Assembly: GCF_020511115.1 (NCBI RefSeq)
Contig: NZ_JAJAVH010000007.1
Span: 310,001-374,000, forward strand
DNA: 64,000 nt
Direction: 5' to 3'
From: Luteimonas panaciterrae
Lineage (GTDB): Bacteria > Pseudomonadota > Gammaproteobacteria > Xanthomonadales > Xanthomonadaceae
Shown piece by piece: positions 61,185 through 64,000 of the stretch; within the stretch, counting starts at the first letter, position 1, and every line of letters starts with the position of its first letter. A model generated the notes under the pieces. It was given only the letters and a program-made list of their open reading frames with translations, was not told the DNA's origin and made no database searches. The translations under genes were made by a program, and so were the position numbers.

Positions 61185-62000
61185 TTAGAACCTGCGCGAG
61201 AAGCCAATGAACACCGAGGCCGAGCCATCGGTGTCGCGTTCAATCAATGGGCTATTGCTGATTTCATCGGGCAAGAGTTCGTATTTGACGAACCCAAGCA
61301 ACGACCATTTCTTACCGATGGGGCGGAAGTAAGACGCGCCCACGTGAGGGATGACCACCGAACCAGGCTTGTAGTCCACCACGCCTCGCGCCACCTCTTC
61401 ATCGAGGGTGCCGTAGAAGTAGTTGGCCATATCCTCGGAAAGCCAGGTGGCGCCCACGCTCGGGGTCAGCCGCCCTTTGCCGATGGCAATCGGATATCCA
61501 TATTGAAGCGATATCTCCTGGCCGCCACTCGTATCGATCGCATCGGCCAAGACCTCGGCTTCAAGCTCGCCGGCCGCGCCCTTCCACTTTGCACTGAACC
61601 CCACCCCCAGGCCATTGTCGCGGTCTTCCAGCAGTCGGGAGTCGATGCCGTTAGCGGCCAGTTCGCTCCGGCCCAGGTCTTTCACCCTGAAGCCACCGGG
61701 CTGGAACTTCGCAAACGCCGACAGCTCGAACGAATCGTTCTTGATGAAATTCCATCCGGCCGACAGACCTCGGAAGTAGAACTTTTCGCCCTGAAAGCCG
61801 ACAAGCGGGAACGGGAGTACGCGTGTCCCTTCGCCGGCATAGGGACTGTCATTGACGACCGCCCCCATCCCTAGACTCCAGCGCGGGGGGCCCCGCTTCG
61901 CAGTGCCCTCATCCGCGATTGCTTTGTCTGGATCGGTCGTTTGAGCCATCGTGGCGAACGGCATCGCGCACAACAACACGAACAACGGGAGCTTCTTCAT
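61185..62000 (-). CDS. MipA/OmpV family outer-membrane protein
   Basis: 271 residues from ATG 62000. Signal peptide MKKLPLFVLLCAMPFATMAQ. The barrel begins WSLGMGAVVNDSPYAGEGTRVLPFPLVGFQGEKFYFRGLSAGW and ends SASVFIGFSRRF with a terminal Phe. MipA/OmpV proteins act as scaffolds for murein enzymes or as porin-like channels and are often controlled by two-component systems. One is encoded just upstream on the same strand, 156 bases away. Convergent with the esterase gene. Confidence 0.9.
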   Translation of the reverse strand: MKKLPLFVLLCAMPFATMAQTTDPDKAIADEGTAKRGPPRWSLGMGAVVNDSPYAGEGTRVLPFPLVGFQGEKFYFRGLSAGWNFIKNDSFELSAFAKFQPGGFRVKDLGRSELAANGIDSRLLEDRDNGLGVGFSAKWKGAAGELEAEVLADAIDTSGGQEISLQYGYPIAIGKGRLTPSVGATWLSEDMANYFYGTLDEEVARGVVDYKPGSVVIPHVGASYFRPIGKKWSLLGFVKYELLPDEISNSPLIERDTDGSASVFIGFSRRF

Positions 62001-62156
62001 GGGACGCCAGGCCTCGGTCATTGAGTGGGGGACTGATCTGCCAACGTGCCCGTGCGCTACCAGACGGGCCGCTGCAAACATTCGCCCCAGAATGACTGGG
62101 CCATGTCGCCTAAATGTCGCGCGCCGCTCCAAACGACTTAACGGAGACTGTCTGGC

Positions 62157-63497
62157 TCAAGATTCGATGATGCTTGCCGAGACGTCCAACGCGGCCCGTG
62201 TGCCGCCCCCGGTAGCAGGTTCGATCAAGAGCTTCCACCCGAACCGATCGCATATCCGGCCAATGAGAAAGAGGCCAAGCCCCTGCCCTCTGACAGGAGC
62301 CGGCTGCTGCAAGCTTTCGCGATACCTCCTGGCCGCTTCGACAGGATTAAAGCCGCTGCCGGAGTCGGCAACCGAAATCACACCACCGCGAAGCGTCAGT
62401 TCCACGTAACCGTCATCGGTGCTTTCGATCGCATTGCGTATCAGGTTGCTCACCGCAATCCGCACCATGGCCTCGGGCGCCGCAATGAACGTCGGCTCGA
62501 TTTCCCCGATCCTCAGCTGGGCCGCTTTGCCGCCAAGCAAATGTTCATGATCGACCACCAGCCGGGGCAGGAGATCGTGGAGCACCGCAACGTCGATAGG
62601 CTCGGCGCCTGGGCTCGCCTCCCGGGCCAGGTAAAGCAGCGCGACCATAGTTTCGGAAAGGTCCTGCACGGCGTGCTCAATGCGGCCCAGCGCAGGCTTC
62701 GACACCTCCGGCAGCGACATCTGTTTGAGCACGTCCATCGCTCCCGAGATGACGGCGATGGGCGTCCTGAACTCGTGGCTTGCCTGGTCCAGCAGGCTGC
62801 GCTCGCGCTCGATGAATCGCTCCACGCGCTCCAGATGCGCGTTGCTGGCTTGTGCGATCACCTGGATCTCTTCGCGCCGATAAGTCGTGGGCAACCGTTC
62901 TCCCACAGTGCCGGGAACGATGGCACGCATGCGATCGGCCAGATCCCTTACCGGCCTGACAAGATTGACATGCAGCCAGAAAATGACACCGCCGATGAAG
63001 ACGGCAAGAAGTCCGGACCAGACGCCGCTGCGCCTGGAATCGTGATTCTGCTGGTCTTCCAACTGCCCCACGTCGATGGTCGTGATGAGTCTGCCCGGCG
63101 GTAGATCGGCTACCAGCGCATGAAAGCTGCCGTGCCCCTCGAATGCATCGCTTTCGGTAAAGGTTCCATATCCGGTTTCCGTCGAATAGAGGCCCGGCGC
63201 CAGCCCAAGGAGATAGTCGGGTGCCCCGGAAGCATTACGCCCTTTCTCGACGTACCAGGATCGAATGATCCCGCGGCTGGGAAGTCGATCGGCCTCGCCC
63301 GCGCGCACCCTCTCCGCGTAATCATTGGAGGTGGTCCTGAGCAAATCCGCCCAGAACTCATGCTCGATCAGCTGCTGGCTGCTGAAGCTCTGTATGCTCA
63401 ATGCGACGACCATCCACAGCCCGAAGGCGATGAAAGCCACGCTGATCCACAAATGGACGCTACGCGGCTTGCGCATCAACGTCGCCAGCCTACTCAT
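62157..63497 (-). CDS. Sensor histidine kinase
   Basis: 446 residues from ATG 63497, overlapping the response-regulator stop by 8 bases. Two transmembrane helices (about 15-37 and 155-175) bracket a periplasmic sensor domain of about 115 residues. HAMP (VRPVRDLADRMRAIVP), H-box ASHEFRTPIAVISGAMDVLKQ, N-box NLIRNAIEST, G1 DSGSGF and G2 GQGLGLFLIGRIC follow. Signal unknown. Probably controls the MipA/OmpV gene downstream (inference from position). Confidence 0.9.
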   Translation of the reverse strand: MSRLATLMRKPRSVHLWISVAFIAFGLWMVVALSIQSFSSQQLIEHEFWADLLRTTSNDYAERVRAGEADRLPSRGIIRSWYVEKGRNASGAPDYLLGLAPGLYSTETGYGTFTESDAFEGHGSFHALVADLPPGRLITTIDVGQLEDQQNHDSRRSGVWSGLLAVFIGGVIFWLHVNLVRPVRDLADRMRAIVPGTVGERLPTTYRREEIQVIAQASNAHLERVERFIERERSLLDQASHEFRTPIAVISGAMDVLKQMSLPEVSKPALGRIEHAVQDLSETMVALLYLAREASPGAEPIDVAVLHDLLPRLVVDHEHLLGGKAAQLRIGEIEPTFIAAPEAMVRIAVSNLIRNAIESTDDGYVELTLRGGVISVADSGSGFNPVEAARRYRESLQQPAPVRGQGLGLFLIGRICDRFGWKLLIEPATGGGTRAALDVSASIIES

Positions 63498-64000
63498 CTT
63501 CGCAGATTCTGTATCCCGCACCGGACACGGTGCGTAGAAGTGGTTTTTCTGATCCCAGGTCGATGGATCGGCGGAGCACATGCATGTGCGAGCGCAAGAG
63601 ATCGGCCCCGGGAACCATGTCCCCCCACGCCGCCCGTTCCAAACGCTCACGGCTCACGATATGGGGGCTTTCTCTCATCAGCAGCTCCAGAAGACGGCGT
63701 CCAATGCGGGTAAGCGCTATGACTCTCTCGCCGCGCCGCACTTGCACTTTGCGGATATCGAAATGCAGATCGCCCACGGCAAGGACGTCCTCCGGCGCGG
63801 CCGATTGCCTCAGGCGCGCCACCAACGCTCGCAATCGAACCTCGATCTCGGGCAGAGCCACAGGCTTGACAAGGTAGTCGTCCAGCCCGGACTCGAATCC
63901 ATCCAGTTTGTCTGCCAGCTGGTCGCGCGCCGTCAGCATGATGATGGGCACCTTTTTCTTGGCTTCCTGCCGCAGCCGGCGAAGAACCGTCAGACCATTG
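63490..64000 (-). CDS. OmpR-family response regulator, N-terminus cut off
   Basis: 170 residues are visible before the window edge, starting NGLTVLRRLRQEAKKKVPIIML and continuing ARDQLADKLDGFESGLDDYLVKPV. The first half of the receiver, including the phospho-acceptor Asp, is outside. The winged-helix effector is complete (LTRIGRRLLELLMRESPHIVSRERLERAAWGD, LRTVSGAGYRICEDE). Its TAG overlaps the kinase start by 8 bases. A GTG at 63951 is in frame but mid-receiver, so not a start. Confidence 0.9.
   Translation of the reverse strand, partial: NGLTVLRRLRQEAKKKVPIIMLTARDQLADKLDGFESGLDDYLVKPVALPEIEVRLRALVARLRQSAAPEDVLAVGDLHFDIRKVQVRRGERVIALTRIGRRLLELLMRESPHIVSRERLERAAWGDMVPGADLLRSHMHVLRRSIDLGSEKPLLRTVSGAGYRICEDE

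Noticed and set aside
1-64000. CRISPR arrays, prophage genes, integrases or intact insertion sequences
   Set aside because: No regularly spaced repeats of CRISPR type, no transposase or integrase proteins and no target-site duplications were seen.

Overview
The window is GC-rich chromosomal DNA (roughly two thirds G+C by eye), densely packed with genes on both strands. The gene content points to a gammaproteobacterium of the order Xanthomonadales (Lysobacteraceae or Rhodanobacteraceae type). Supporting features are a GTP-type PEP carboxykinase, a long FadE, an AlgP-like lysine/alanine-rich histone-H1-like protein, HemP plus a haemoglobin-type TonB receptor, a yybP-ykoY manganese riboswitch on an UPF0016 exporter, an SAH riboswitch on ahcY-metF, and GTAG-headed REP palindromes. 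This placement is inference; no rRNA or other phylogenetic marker is present. I saw no tRNA, rRNA, CRISPR array, prophage, integrase or intact insertion sequence, so this is mostly core and lightly accessory chromosome.

Layout. 1-6.4 kb: pckG (cut by the window start), a TetR regulator directly upstream of it, and the divergent fadE with an operator-like palindrome over its -10, followed by a DUF4442 hotdog protein and small membrane proteins. 6.4-12.9 kb: a phosphoesterase/transporter pair, a divergent GMC oxidoreductase, two secreted proteins of unknown role and a LysR regulator. 13-17.7 kb: LemA and an M48 protease, a class-C-like serine hydrolase and the histone-H1-like protein. 17.7-18.66 kb: a large spacer with a promoter, a candidate sRNA and short repeats. 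18.7-21.8 kb: qmcA, nfeD, gcvT and gcvH, with a REP pair between nfeD and gcvT. 22-25.7 kb: a Fur-controlled haem-uptake set (hemP, TonB receptor, DUF6607). 25.7-30 kb: an aldo/keto reductase, the riboswitch-controlled manganese exporter, and a nucleoside permease coupled to a ribokinase-like kinase.

30-34.2 kb: a small membrane peptide, a YegP-like protein, and a siderophore receptor with a PepSY reductase behind a Fur-like box. 34.2-39.4 kb: dusB, a YdjM-like membrane hydrolase, an LpxH-like phosphoesterase and a bifunctional OlsF-like acyltransferase. 39.7-43 kb: metK and a lipoprotein esterase. 43.2-47.1 kb: a universal stress protein, then an Anbu (bacterial proteasome homologue) operon with its ATP-grasp and alpha-E partners. 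47.1-49 kb: a translationally coupled pair of membrane proteins of unknown role. 49.2-51.8 kb: SAH riboswitch, ahcY and metF. 51.8-57 kb: a DUF4124 protein, an M72-type metalloprotease, ilvE and a two-component pair. 57.1-59.1 kb: rimK/rimB, a candidate sRNA and a candidate 33-residue small protein with its own terminator. 59.2-64 kb: a secreted PHB-depolymerase-like esterase, a MipA/OmpV porin-like protein and a second two-component pair cut by the window end.

How the genes work together. The first cluster links fatty-acid breakdown (FadE) to gluconeogenesis (PckG) through one TetR regulator. MetK, AhcY and MetF form a methyl-cycle set, with SAH sensed directly by RNA. Two separate iron-acquisition systems each carry a Fur-like site. 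Many neighbouring genes overlap by 4 bases (ATGA or GTGA), indicating translational coupling.
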